NCBI RefSeq assembly: GCF_013328345.1
Contig: NZ_JABULX010000021.1
Span: 1 to 64,000 of the forward strand
Direction: 5' to 3'
Length of the DNA: 64,000 nt
Source: Marinifaba aquimaris
GTDB lineage: Bacteria; Pseudomonadota; Gammaproteobacteria; Enterobacterales; Alteromonadaceae
Shown here one piece after another: positions 27,855 through 36,555 of this stretch. Made by a program: the position numbers and the translations under genes. Numbering within the stretch: position 1 is the stretch's first letter; every line of letters starts with the position of its first letter. The notes beneath the pieces were generated by a model. The model was given only the letters and a program-made list of their open reading frames with translations. It did not search any database and was not told the origin of the DNA.

Positions 27855-30233
27855 ATGACACAAGAAAATTCTGGCCAAATAAATATCCCAGTTTTAGCAC
27901 TACGTGATGTGGTTGTTTACCCGCATATGGTGATCCCATTATTTGTGGGAAGAGAAAAATCTATTCGTTGTCTTGAAGCGGCTATGGAAAATGAAAAACA
28001 AATTTTCCTCGTTGCGCAAAAAGATGCATCAATTGACGATCCAACAAAAGACGATCTGTACCCAATCGGTACCGTTGCCACTATTCTTCAGTTACTCAAA
28101 TTACCTGATGGTACGGTTAAAGTTTTGGTTGAAGGTAATCAAAGGGCGAGTATTCAAGATTTCACCGATACTGAACAGCATTTTGTCGCTGATATCGAAA
28201 TGTTGAGTATTGAAGAAATCGATGAGCGCGAGCAAGAGATCTTAATTCGTTCTGCAATTTCTCAATTTGAAGGTTATGTAAAGCTCAACAAAAAAATTCC
28301 ACCAGAAGTGCTGACTTCATTAAATGGAATTGACGAACCTGCACGTTTAGCTGACACCATGGCTGCTCATATGCCATTAAAGCTGGAAGATAAGCAGAGT
28401 GTACTAGAGATTTTAGACGTCAGTGAGCGTTTAGAGTTTTTAATGGCATTAATGGAAGGCGAAATCGATTTATTACAAGTCGAGAAAAAAATTCGTACCC
28501 GTGTCAAAAAGCAGATGGAAAAGAGCCAACGTGAGTATTATTTGAATGAGCAAATGAAAGCAATTCAAAAAGAACTCGGTGAAATGGAAGAAGGCCAGCC
28601 AGATGAGTTTGAGACGTTAGCACAAAAAATCAAAGACGCTAAGATGCCAAAAGAGGCAGAAGAAAAAGCAACTGCAGAATTACAGAAACTTAAAATGATG
28701 TCTCAGATGTCAGCAGAAGCAACTGTCGTTCGAAGCTACATCGATTGGATGATCAATGTACCTTGGGTTAAGCGTTCTAAAGTTAAGAAAGACTTACCAA
28801 AAGCTCAGGAGATCCTTGATTCTGATCACTTTGGTTTAGATAAAGTGAAAGAACGCATTATCGAGTATCTTGCAGTACAGAGCCGTATTAGTAAGGTTAA
28901 AGGTCCTATCTTGTGTTTAGTAGGCCCTCCAGGTGTTGGTAAAACGTCTTTAGGCCAATCTATTGCTAAGGCAACCGGTCGTAAATATGTTCGTATGGCA
29001 CTAGGTGGTGTACGTGACGAAGCTGAGATTCGTGGTCACCGCAGAACATACATAGGCTCTATGCCAGGTAAGTTGATTCAAAATATGTCTAAAGTGGGGG
29101 TTAAAAATCCATTATTCTTACTTGATGAAATCGACAAAATGTCTTCGGACATGCGTGGTGATCCTGCTTCTGCATTATTAGAAGTGCTCGATCCTGAGCA
29201 AAATGATAGCTTTGCCGATCACTACTTAGAAGTTGACTACGACTTATCTGATGTGATGTTTGTGGCAACAAGTAACAGTATGAATATTCCTGGTCCATTA
29301 TTAGATCGTATGGAAGTTATTCGTTTATCGGGTTACACAGAAGATGAAAAGTTAAATATTGCTACGCGTTATTTACTACCAAAGCAGATCAAACGCAATG
29401 GTTTAAAAGAAGCAGAAATTGATGTTACTGAATCAGCAATTTTAGGCATTATCCGTTATTACACTCGTGAAGCCGGTGTACGTAGTCTTGAACGAGAAAT
29501 TTCAAAGCTGTGCCGCAAAGCAGTTAAAAACATCCTACTCGATAAGAAGATTAAGAAAGTCACGATTGATGGTGAAAACCTAAATGACTTCCTTGGTGTT
29601 CAACGTTTTGATTATGGTAAAGCTGATAACAATAACCAGATTGGTCAAGTGACAGGTTTAGCTTGGACACAAGTTGGCGGTGACTTACTTACCATTGAAA
29701 CGGCCTCAGTAATGGGTAAAGGCAAAACAACGGCAACAGGTTCGTTAGGCGATGTAATGCAAGAGTCTATACAAGCGGCTATGACGGTTGTGCGTTCTCG
29801 AGCTGAAAAGCTGAGAATTAACCCAGAGTTTCACGCTAAGCGCGATATTCACATCCACGTACCAGAAGGTGCTACACCTAAAGATGGGCCTAGCGCGGGT
29901 ATTGCAATGTGTACTGCCTTAGTTTCAAGTTTAACGGGGAATCCTGTGCGTTGTGATGTAGCAATGACAGGTGAAATCACATTACGTGGTGAAGTGCTGG
30001 CTATTGGCGGTTTAAAAGAAAAGCTATTAGCTGCACATCGCGGTGGTATTAAAACGGTCATTATTCCAAAAGATAATGAACGCGATTTAAAAGAGATTCC
30101 AGATAACGTTAAAGCTGATCTGGCTATTCACCCGGTTAAGTGGATTGACGAAGTTTTAGAGTTAGCGCTACAGGAAAATCCAGAAGGTTTTGAACCTGTA
30201 AATCAAGATGACTTAGAAAAAAAATCTGATTAA
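27855..30233 (+). CDS. lon: ATP-dependent protease Lon
   Basis: Homohexameric AAA+ serine protease that degrades misfolded and short-lived regulators. The N-terminal substrate-binding domain ('IPVLALRDVVVYPHMVIPLFVG') is shown in part as LALRDVVVYPHMVIPLF; Walker A is GPPGVGKTS; the catalytic Ser lies in 'PKDGPSAGIAM' and the Lys in 'KEKLLAAHRGGI'. I place the start at the ATG 27855 because the product then aligns residue for residue with E. coli Lon from its first codon; an in-frame TTG at 27831 would add eight residues. Length 792 aa. Confidence 0.98.
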   Translation: MTQENSGQINIPVLALRDVVVYPHMVIPLFVGREKSIRCLEAAMENEKQIFLVAQKDASIDDPTKDDLYPIGTVATILQLLKLPDGTVKVLVEGNQRASIQDFTDTEQHFVADIEMLSIEEIDEREQEILIRSAISQFEGYVKLNKKIPPEVLTSLNGIDEPARLADTMAAHMPLKLEDKQSVLEILDVSERLEFLMALMEGEIDLLQVEKKIRTRVKKQMEKSQREYYLNEQMKAIQKELGEMEEGQPDEFETLAQKIKDAKMPKEAEEKATAELQKLKMMSQMSAEATVVRSYIDWMINVPWVKRSKVKKDLPKAQEILDSDHFGLDKVKERIIEYLAVQSRISKVKGPILCLVGPPGVGKTSLGQSIAKATGRKYVRMALGGVRDEAEIRGHRRTYIGSMPGKLIQNMSKVGVKNPLFLLDEIDKMSSDMRGDPASALLEVLDPEQNDSFADHYLEVDYDLSDVMFVATSNSMNIPGPLLDRMEVIRLSGYTEDEKLNIATRYLLPKQIKRNGLKEAEIDVTESAILGIIRYYTREAGVRSLEREISKLCRKAVKNILLDKKIKKVTIDGENLNDFLGVQRFDYGKADNNNQIGQVTGLAWTQVGGDLLTIETASVMGKGKTTATGSLGDVMQESIQAAMTVVRSRAEKLRINPEFHAKRDIHIHVPEGATPKDGPSAGIAMCTALVSSLTGNPVRCDVAMTGEITLRGEVLAIGGLKEKLLAAHRGGIKTVIIPKDNERDLKEIPDNVKADLAIHPVKWIDEVLELALQENPEGFEPVNQDDLEKKSD

Positions 30234-30268
30234 AGAAAGCTTGATTTTTGCTAAATTCAGGGTTAGCG

Positions 30269-30301
30269 TTCTGTAGCCCTTTTGTGACAAGGGCTACAGA
30301 A
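30269..30301 (+). terminator. Perfect 13-bp hairpin behind lon
   Basis: TTCTGTAGCCCTT / AAGGGCTACAGAA around loop TTGTGAC. The stem is strong but is followed by an A-rich tract rather than T residues, so ordinary intrinsic termination is doubtful; it may stabilise the lon mRNA 3' end. Confidence 0.5.
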
Positions 30302-30345
30302 AAGTAAAAAAAAACACTTTTTTTGCTTTTAAGCGTAAAACAAGC

Positions 30346-30374
30346 TTGAATACTGCTTCTAAGACTGATATAAA
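30346..30374 (+). promoter_or_regulatory. Sigma-70 promoter of hupB
   Basis: TTGAAT (30346-30351) and TATAAA (30369-30374) at 17-nt spacing, 73 nt before the GTG start of hupB. Confidence 0.72.
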
Positions 30375-30446
30375 TTTTGACGAAACGCTTAACAAGGCAT
30401 TACGTCAGCTTAAGCGACATATAATAACAATCAAGGGGATGATAAA

Positions 30447-30722
30447 GTGAACAAGTCTCAACTTATCGATAAAATTGCTGGCGGCGCGGATATTTCTAAA
30501 GCAGCTGCAGGACGTGCATTAGATTCTTTAATTGAAGCGGTAACTGATGCTTTAAAGGAAGATGATCAAGTTGCATTAGTTGGTTTTGGTACTTTCTCTG
30601 TACGTGAGCGTGCTGCTCGTTCTGGCCGTAATCCACAAACAGGTGAGACTATCCAAATTGCTAAAGCTAATATTCCTGCATTCAAGCCAGGTAAAGCTTT
30701 AAAAGATGCTGTAAACAGCTAA
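30447..30722 (+). CDS. hupB: DNA-binding protein HU-beta
   Basis: A 91-aa nucleoid protein that bends DNA as a dimer. The sequence [20 protein letters not shown], the '[21 protein letters not shown]' DNA-clamp arm (in part: [18 protein letters not shown]) and '[15 protein letters not shown]' are typical HU. Translation begins at GTG with AAGGGG upstream, a start supported by the conserved N-terminus. Position between lon and ppiD matches E. coli hupB. Confidence 0.97.
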   Translation: MNKSQLIDKIAGGADISKAAAGRALDSLIEAVTDALKEDDQVALVGFGTFSVRERAARSGRNPQTGETIQIAKANIPAFKPGKALKDAVNS

Positions 30723-30746
30723 TCTTTATTTGTGATTGATTAATTC

Positions 30747-30780
30747 AACAGGCTTTGGCTAATACCCAAAGCCTGTTTCA
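30747..30780 (+). terminator. Terminator after hupB
   Basis: A perfect 12-bp stem AACAGGCTTTGG / CCAAAGCCTGTT with a 7-nt loop, followed by TTTCATTT. Confidence 0.8.
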
Positions 30781-30909
30781 TTTAAAGCGCAACAAAAACT
30801 TCTAAAGCACCCATAATTATTATAAATAAAGGTGCCTCAAACCTAGTCAAGTCTTAGGCCGATGGTTACAATATCGCGCAACAAAATAAAATAACTATTC
30901 GAGAAAATC

Positions 30910-32808
30910 ATGTTAGAAAGAATCCGTGAAGGTAGCCAAGGTGTTGCTGCCAAAGCCATATTAGGCTTAGTTATCGCGAGTTTCGCATTTGCTGGTGTTG
31001 GTTCATATATCAATATGCGTGGTGACATTGCAGCGGCTGAAGTTAATGGCGAAGAAGTATCTCAAAGAGATTTCGTTCAAGCGTTAGAGAGCGAAAGAAA
31101 CCGTATGGAATCTCAGTATGGTCAAATGTTTTCACAATTGGCTGCAAACCCTGAGTACATGCGTAATTTCCGTGACAGTGTATTAGAGAAACTAATTAAT
31201 CAAGAGTTAACGGATCAAGCTGCGAAAAATTTGAGTCTTCGTGTTAGTGACGAAGAAATCAAAGAAGCTATCTTTGCAATGCCTGCATTCCACATCGATG
31301 GTAAATTTGATAACTCATTATTCTTACAAACCATTACGCGTGCAGGTTACCAAGCATCGACTTTCCGTGAAACATTACGTGCGGATATGACGCGTTCTCA
31401 ACTATTACAAGCATTAACGGCTTCTGAGTTCTCTTTACCGTCAGAGTCTGATGCTTATCAAAGCTTAATGTCTCAAACGCGTGACTTTACTTACGCTACA
31501 GCTAATGTTGAACAATTCAAAGCTGACGTGAGAGTTGAAGCATCTCAACTAGAAGCTTTCTATCAACAGAATATTGCTCGTTATGAAACTCAAGAAGAAG
31601 TGGCTTTAGCATACATTGAGTTGAGAGTTGAAGATTTAATGGCAGGCGTTGATGTTACTGATGCTGAGCTAGAGTCTGACTATGAAAGCAATAAAGCAGC
31701 TTACACTTCTGAAGAGCGTCGTCGTGCTTCGCATATCTTAATCGATTTTTCATCAGGCGAAGATGAAGCAAAAGTAAAAGCTGAAGACTTACTTGCGCAA
31801 ATCAAAGCTGGAGCAGATTTTGCTGAACTTGCCAAAGCGCATTCAACAGATACGTTTTCTGGTGAAAATGGCGGTGATTTAGATTTCTTTGCTAAAGGTG
31901 TTATGGCACCTGAGTTTGAAGAAGCGGCATTTAGTTTAGCGAATAAAGGTGATGTTTCTGAGCTTGTTCAAACTGATTTTGGTTTCCATATTATCAAATT
32001 AACGGACGTAGAAGCACAAGCGGTTAAGAGCTTTGCTGAAGTGAAAGATGAAATCGCTGATAAAATTAAACGTGAAAAAGCGAACATCTTATTTGGTGAA
32101 AAGCAGCAAGTTATTGCTGATTTAGTTTTTGAAGTATCTGATTCACTTGACGATGCAGCTGCTGAAGTAGGTATTGAAGTTAAGACAACTGAGTTATTCA
32201 ATCGTAACAACGCACCTATTGCCGTTTCTAATGCATTAGTGCTGAACGCTGCATTTTCTGAAGAAGTGGCTAAAGACGGTTACAACTCAGAGGTGATTGA
32301 GTTATCTGCTGATCACATGATTGTTGTTCGTGCAAATGATTATAAAGCTGCTCGTACTCAAACATTAGATGAAGTAAAACCACAAGTAGAAGCTGCTGTT
32401 ACTCGTGAACAAGCAACAAAAGCCGCGCAAGAATGGGCACAAGGTGTACTTGCTAAATGGTCTGCTGGTGAAGATGTAACTGAAGCTCTTGCTGAAAAAG
32501 GCGCTGTGTTAAAGTCTGTTGAAGCAATTGGTCGCGATGCAGGTGATATGCCATCAGCTGTTCGTGAACAAGCGTTTTCTTTAGCGAAACCAGTAGAGGG
32601 TGAAGTTAGTGCAACATGGTTAGATGTAAACCAACAAGTTGCAATTGTTCGCCTTGATAAAGTAACGGATCAAGCGGTAGTTGCTGATGGGTCTATCACA
32701 CAGCGTTTACAAGCGGCTTATGCCGATGCTTCTTACCGCGCATTCATCGCGTCATTAAAAGACAGCGCTGAAATCGTAAAGGTTAATCAAGCTGAGGCTG
32801 AGCAATAA
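30910..32808 (+). CDS. ppiD: Periplasmic folding chaperone PpiD
   Basis: Membrane-anchored periplasmic chaperone near the Sec translocon. 632 aa (E. coli 623). A short cytosolic N-terminus is followed by one membrane segment ('AILGLVIASFAFAGVGSYI'), a SurA-like chaperone region, and one parvulin domain around residues 265-360 ('RRASHILIDFSSGEDEA', 'GENGGDLDFFAKGVMAPEFE', 'FGFHIIKL'). The C-terminal third is a helical chaperone part. Many PpiD proteins have weak isomerase activity. It ends the quality-control block. Confidence 0.96.
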   Translation: MLERIREGSQGVAAKAILGLVIASFAFAGVGSYINMRGDIAAAEVNGEEVSQRDFVQALESERNRMESQYGQMFSQLAANPEYMRNFRDSVLEKLINQELTDQAAKNLSLRVSDEEIKEAIFAMPAFHIDGKFDNSLFLQTITRAGYQASTFRETLRADMTRSQLLQALTASEFSLPSESDAYQSLMSQTRDFTYATANVEQFKADVRVEASQLEAFYQQNIARYETQEEVALAYIELRVEDLMAGVDVTDAELESDYESNKAAYTSEERRRASHILIDFSSGEDEAKVKAEDLLAQIKAGADFAELAKAHSTDTFSGENGGDLDFFAKGVMAPEFEEAAFSLANKGDVSELVQTDFGFHIIKLTDVEAQAVKSFAEVKDEIADKIKREKANILFGEKQQVIADLVFEVSDSLDDAAAEVGIEVKTTELFNRNNAPIAVSNALVLNAAFSEEVAKDGYNSEVIELSADHMIVVRANDYKAARTQTLDEVKPQVEAAVTREQATKAAQEWAQGVLAKWSAGEDVTEALAEKGAVLKSVEAIGRDAGDMPSAVREQAFSLAKPVEGEVSATWLDVNQQVAIVRLDKVTDQAVVADGSITQRLQAAYADASYRAFIASLKDSAEIVKVNQAEAEQ

Positions 32809-32823
32809 TTGCCAATCAATATT

Positions 32824-32852
32824 AAAAAAGGCCGCATTTAGCGGCCTTTTTT
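32824..32852. terminator. Bidirectional terminator between ppiD and sapF
   Basis: AAAAAAGGCCGC / GCGGCCTTTTTT with loop ATTTA; the A and T tracts suit both converging transcripts. Confidence 0.9.
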
Positions 32853-32873
32853 GTTTTTACTAGGAATCTAAAA

Positions 32874-33656
32874 TTATTTAATTTCTTTTAGCATTTGCTG
32901 ACTGTATAGCAGCTTGCGGGTAGCTGTGTGTCTTGGGTTGGCAAATACCTCTTGAGTGTTTCCTCGCTCAACAATCTTTCCGCTATCCATCACAAACACT
33001 TTATCACTGATGTGTTGCACAATTTGCAGGTTGTGAGATACAAAGATATATGCCAAACCAAAGGTTTGTTGTAATTCTAAAAACAGGTTTACCATTTGTG
33101 ATCGCGTTGATGGGTCCATCGCAGCAAAGGGTTTATCTGCAACTATGATTTGAGGGTCAAGAATAAGTGCTCGTGCAAGTGCTACACGCTGTTTTTGACC
33201 ACTCGACAGCATATGTGGGTAATACCAAGCATAATCAGCTAAAAGGCCTACACGGTTAAGAATTTTTTTTACTTTTTCTTCACGCTCTTTTGCAGACATC
33301 AAAGTATTGAGTTTTAATGGCTCTTCAAGTGTTTTGCCAATTGGTAAACTCGGGTTGAGTGAGGTTGCTGGGTCTTGAAAAATCATTCTTATATGGCGAG
33401 AATGATGACGTAAATTCGTCATATCTAGCTTTTTACCATTGAGAATGACACTGCCCGTTGTCGCATTTTCTGCCCCTGCGAGCAGTTTCGCTAAGGTTGA
33501 TTTTCCTGAGCCACTATCACCAACAATCGCTAAAGTCTCGAATTTATCTAGGCTGAAGCTAATTTTTTCAAGAGCAACACTGCTTTCTTTTTTCCAAAAA
33601 GAGCGTTTGGTATAACTTTTTGATAAGTCGATAACTTCGAGCAGTGTCTTATTCAT
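32874..33656 (-). CDS. sapF: Peptide/polyamine ABC transporter ATP-binding protein SapF
   Basis: Second ATPase of the Sap oligopeptide-type ABC transporter. 260 aa with Walker A GDSGSGKST, the signature 'LSSGQKQRVALARAL', Walker B 'IIVADKPFAAMD' (note Lys-Pro where most ATPases have Glu-Pro) and the switch His in 'FVSHNLQIV'. Its start overlaps the end of sapD by 8 nt, showing translational coupling. The sap system was described for antimicrobial-peptide resistance in Salmonella and, in E. coli, SapBCDF acts in putrescine export. Confidence 0.93.
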   Translation of the reverse strand: MNKTLLEVIDLSKSYTKRSFWKKESSVALEKISFSLDKFETLAIVGDSGSGKSTLAKLLAGAENATTGSVILNGKKLDMTNLRHHSRHIRMIFQDPATSLNPSLPIGKTLEEPLKLNTLMSAKEREEKVKKILNRVGLLADYAWYYPHMLSSGQKQRVALARALILDPQIIVADKPFAAMDPSTRSQMVNLFLELQQTFGLAYIFVSHNLQIVQHISDKVFVMDSGKIVERGNTQEVFANPRHTATRKLLYSQQMLKEIK

Positions 33657-34650
33657 TGCCTTTTCGCTCCATGTTTACAGGAAAATGGCAATGGTAAATG
33701 TGGCCATGCAGCTTTTTGGCTTTTGGTGTTTTAACACATTGTTTCTGAGCTTTAGGGCAGCGAGGCCCCAATCGGCAACCTATAGGAAGGTGTTGAACAG
33801 GAGGTGTTGTACCTTCTAAAGCAAATAAAGGCGATTTGTGTGCACCTGGCTCACTAAACTTTTTGATATTTTGAAACAGGATTTGAGTGTAAGGGTGCAA
33901 TGGACGTTTTAAAATCGCTTTTTTAGTACCTGACTCAACACTCTGGCCAGCGTATAAAATACTGATATCATCTGACCAATTGGCAATGGCGTTTAAATCA
34001 TGGCTGATAAGTAAGATAGACATGTCTTTACTTTCATTGAGCTTTTGCAGCAGACGCATGATTTGAACTTTTGTTGTACTTTCCATTGCATCTGTTGGCT
34101 CATCAGCAATCAGTAATTTCGGATTACGGGCAATAGCCATTGCTATCATAACCTTCTGGCATAACCCTTCAGAGAGCTCGTGAGGGTAGCTACTCAAACA
34201 TCTTTGGTAGCTTTTAATTCCAACTTTTTTAAGTAGGCCCTCAGCGTGCTTGTGGCGAGCTTGTCGTCGCCCCCAAAATGAATTAGGCAATTCCGAGCTT
34301 GGGATGACTTCTTCTATTTGTTCAATAATTGGTGCTGTAGGATCAAGACTGCGAGATGGTTCTTGGAAAATCATGGCGATGTCTCTGTGGATGATAGCTT
34401 GGCGCTGTTCATCCGACATTCGCAGTAAGTCCTGATCTTGCCAGAATAAGCGATCGGCTTTAACCGACCATTCTCCATCTAGCAAACCCATAATAGCTTT
34501 TGCGACGAGTGTTTTTCCCGATCCAGACTCACCGACTAAGCCATGAATACTGCCATTTCTGAGCGTTAGGCTCATTTTATCTATCGCATTAATAGTGCGA
34601 TATTCATTTTCCAAAGAAACGGTTAAGTTGCGAATATCTAATAAAGGCAT
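33649..34650 (-). CDS. sapD: Peptide/polyamine ABC transporter ATP-binding protein SapD
   Basis: First ATPase of the Sap transporter, 333 aa. Walker A GESGSGKT, signature 'LSEGLCQKVMIAMAIA', Walker B 'LLIADEPTDAME' and the C-terminal oligopeptide-transporter cysteine cluster ('GCRLGPRCPKAQKQC', later 'YHCHF') are visible. The start is set at the ATG 34650 (MPLLDIRNLTV), which aligns with E. coli SapD and leaves 1 nt after sapC; an upstream in-frame start would run into sapC. Confidence 0.94.
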   Translation of the reverse strand: MPLLDIRNLTVSLENEYRTINAIDKMSLTLRNGSIHGLVGESGSGKTLVAKAIMGLLDGEWSVKADRLFWQDQDLLRMSDEQRQAIIHRDIAMIFQEPSRSLDPTAPIIEQIEEVIPSSELPNSFWGRRQARHKHAEGLLKKVGIKSYQRCLSSYPHELSEGLCQKVMIAMAIARNPKLLIADEPTDAMESTTKVQIMRLLQKLNESKDMSILLISHDLNAIANWSDDISILYAGQSVESGTKKAILKRPLHPYTQILFQNIKKFSEPGAHKSPLFALEGTTPPVQHLPIGCRLGPRCPKAQKQCVKTPKAKKLHGHIYHCHFPVNMERKGNE

Positions 34651-34651
34651 A

Positions 34652-35539
34652 CTATTGAGTCCGGAACTTAATCGCTCGGCGCAGGCTGTGGCCGATAATA
34701 TTAACACTTAATAAGCACATGAACATAAATACCCCTGGTAGGGTAACAAGCCATGATGCTCGATAAAGCAAATCGATACCTTCGTGCAGTAAGGCTCCCC
34801 ATTCGGGTGTTGAGGGGTCGGCACCTAGGCCTAAGAAACCGAGTGCAGCGATATCAAGCATGGCAGTTGATAGTGCAAAGGCAAATTGAATGACCACAAC
34901 ATCTAGGATATTAGGTAAAACTGAACGCGTTAGTATTTGCCAATCGTTGGCACCATCTAACCGTGCAGCAATAATGTATTCTTTTCTGAGTTCTTGGCGA
35001 ATAGCATTTCGTGTATGGTGAATAAAGTGGGGCACCAGAGCGAGAAATACGGCCCAGACTGCATTCTCTAAACCTTGGCCTAATATTGCCACAATGACAA
35101 TTGCTAGTAACAAAGAGGGAATGGATAAAATTGAGTCGAGTAAGTGGTTGAATAAGCTTGATTTAAAGCCTCTGCTCATACCAGCCATAGCACCTAATGT
35201 ACTACCCGTTAGCATTGCACAAAGCGATACAATAATTGCGCTTCCAAAGGTTAGTTGAGTACCGTGCAATAAACGCGATAAAAAATCTCTTCCTAAATCA
35301 TCAGTGCCTAACAAGTAGTCAGCATCGCCATTAGCGTTCCAACTAGGTGGTACTAACATTTGATCAGGGTTTTGATAATAAGGGGAATAGGGAGCTAAGA
35401 TTGGCGCTAAAATCGCAATCACTGTGAAAACCATCACTATCCACAGTGATATCCAAGCTATGTGGTTGTTTCTGAAGTTTCGCCATATTTGCGACAGCGG
35501 AGTAGGAAAGTGCGTTTCATTGTATATCGACTGAGCCAT
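34652..35539 (-). CDS. sapC: Sap ABC transporter permease SapC
   Basis: Inner-membrane permease, 295 aa, of the OppC/DppC type. It has an N-terminal membrane segment, then the BPD permease domain with the EAA-like loop 'EYIIAARLDGANDWQILTRS' that contacts the ATPases, and five or six membrane segments in total. The N-terminal region 'LAPYSPYYQNPDQMLVPPSW' followed by 'LLGTDDLGRDFLSRLLHGT' is typical of this subunit. Two nt separate it from sapB. Confidence 0.94.
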   Translation of the reverse strand: MAQSIYNETHFPTPLSQIWRNFRNNHIAWISLWIVMVFTVIAILAPILAPYSPYYQNPDQMLVPPSWNANGDADYLLGTDDLGRDFLSRLLHGTQLTFGSAIIVSLCAMLTGSTLGAMAGMSRGFKSSLFNHLLDSILSIPSLLLAIVIVAILGQGLENAVWAVFLALVPHFIHHTRNAIRQELRKEYIIAARLDGANDWQILTRSVLPNILDVVVIQFAFALSTAMLDIAALGFLGLGADPSTPEWGALLHEGIDLLYRASWLVTLPGVFMFMCLLSVNIIGHSLRRAIKFRTQ

Positions 35540-35541
35540 AA

Positions 35542-36555
35542 CTACTTCCTAATCAATGGATTAAGTACGGTATGCAGTACATCAACGATAATGTGCATAA
35601 ACATAACAAAAGTTGCTACTACAATTAGTCCTGCTTGGATGGCTGGATAGTCTCGTTGATAAATCGCCTCTATTAGCCAATTTCCTATGCCTGGCCAACT
35701 GAAAATAACTTCTGTAATCATCGCACTTGTCATTAGCGTGTTCAATGTTAGGGCTATTTGCGGTAGCACGGGTAACAAGGCGTTACGCAAAATGTGTTTT
35801 CTAATCAATTTCCAGTTAGATAAGCCTTTTGTTTTTGCGGCTTTAACATAACTGGTTTGCATGACCTGGATAACAGATGAGCGGGTTATGGTCAAAAACA
35901 AAGTAATGGGAACCATAGCCAAAGTTAGTGTTGGTAGAATTAAGTGCGACATGGCATCTTTTAATGCTAACCATTTGTAGTCTGCTTGCAATAACAAAGT
36001 ATCGAGCAATACAAAGCCTGTGATATTTGGTATTTCGTACAATAAGTGATGTCTGCCAGACATTGGCAAGAGTTTAAAATTCAATGACAAAAACAGGATA
36101 AACAGTAAACCGAGCCAGAAAATAGGAATTGAATTGGCAACAATCGAAAATGAATAAAGTACATTGTCTGTTGGCTTTTTATGTTTAATGCCTGCCAATA
36201 TGCCTAATGGAATACCGATAAAAATAGCGATTAATAAAGCGTAGACACTTAGCTCTACTGTGGCAGGTAGTACTTGCTTTATCTCATCAAGTACCGGGGT
36301 TTGGGAGTTTAAAGATAAACCCAGATCACCAGAAAAGGTACGTTGGATATACGCCCAATATTGCACGACTAAGTTTTCATCAACTTTATAAGCTTCTGTT
36401 AAGGCGATGTATTCAGAATAAGTGAACTCTTTGATACCACTATAGTTTTCAACCGGATCGCCTGGAAATAAATGTCCCAGTGAAAAACCTATCAAGCTGA
36501 TGATGAATAAAGTGGATAGCATTAAATTAAAGCGACGTAAAAGAAATGCAAACAT
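35542..36555 (-). CDS. sapB: Sap ABC transporter permease SapB
   Basis: Inner-membrane permease, 337 aa, of the OppB/DppB type, partner of SapC. An N-terminal membrane segment is followed by a periplasmic loop and a permease domain; the coupling motif is 'SYVKAAKTKGLSNWKLIRKH', and the C-terminal 'EVIFSWPGIGNWLIEAIYQRD' (in part: VIFSWPGIGNWLIEAI) is conserved in the subunit. The start codon directly follows the sapA stop. No residues appear to be missing. Confidence 0.94.
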   Translation of the reverse strand: MFAFLLRRFNLMLSTLFIISLIGFSLGHLFPGDPVENYSGIKEFTYSEYIALTEAYKVDENLVVQYWAYIQRTFSGDLGLSLNSQTPVLDEIKQVLPATVELSVYALLIAIFIGIPLGILAGIKHKKPTDNVLYSFSIVANSIPIFWLGLLFILFLSLNFKLLPMSGRHHLLYEIPNITGFVLLDTLLLQADYKWLALKDAMSHLILPTLTLAMVPITLFLTITRSSVIQVMQTSYVKAAKTKGLSNWKLIRKHILRNALLPVLPQIALTLNTLMTSAMITEVIFSWPGIGNWLIEAIYQRDYPAIQAGLIVVATFVMFMHIIVDVLHTVLNPLIRK

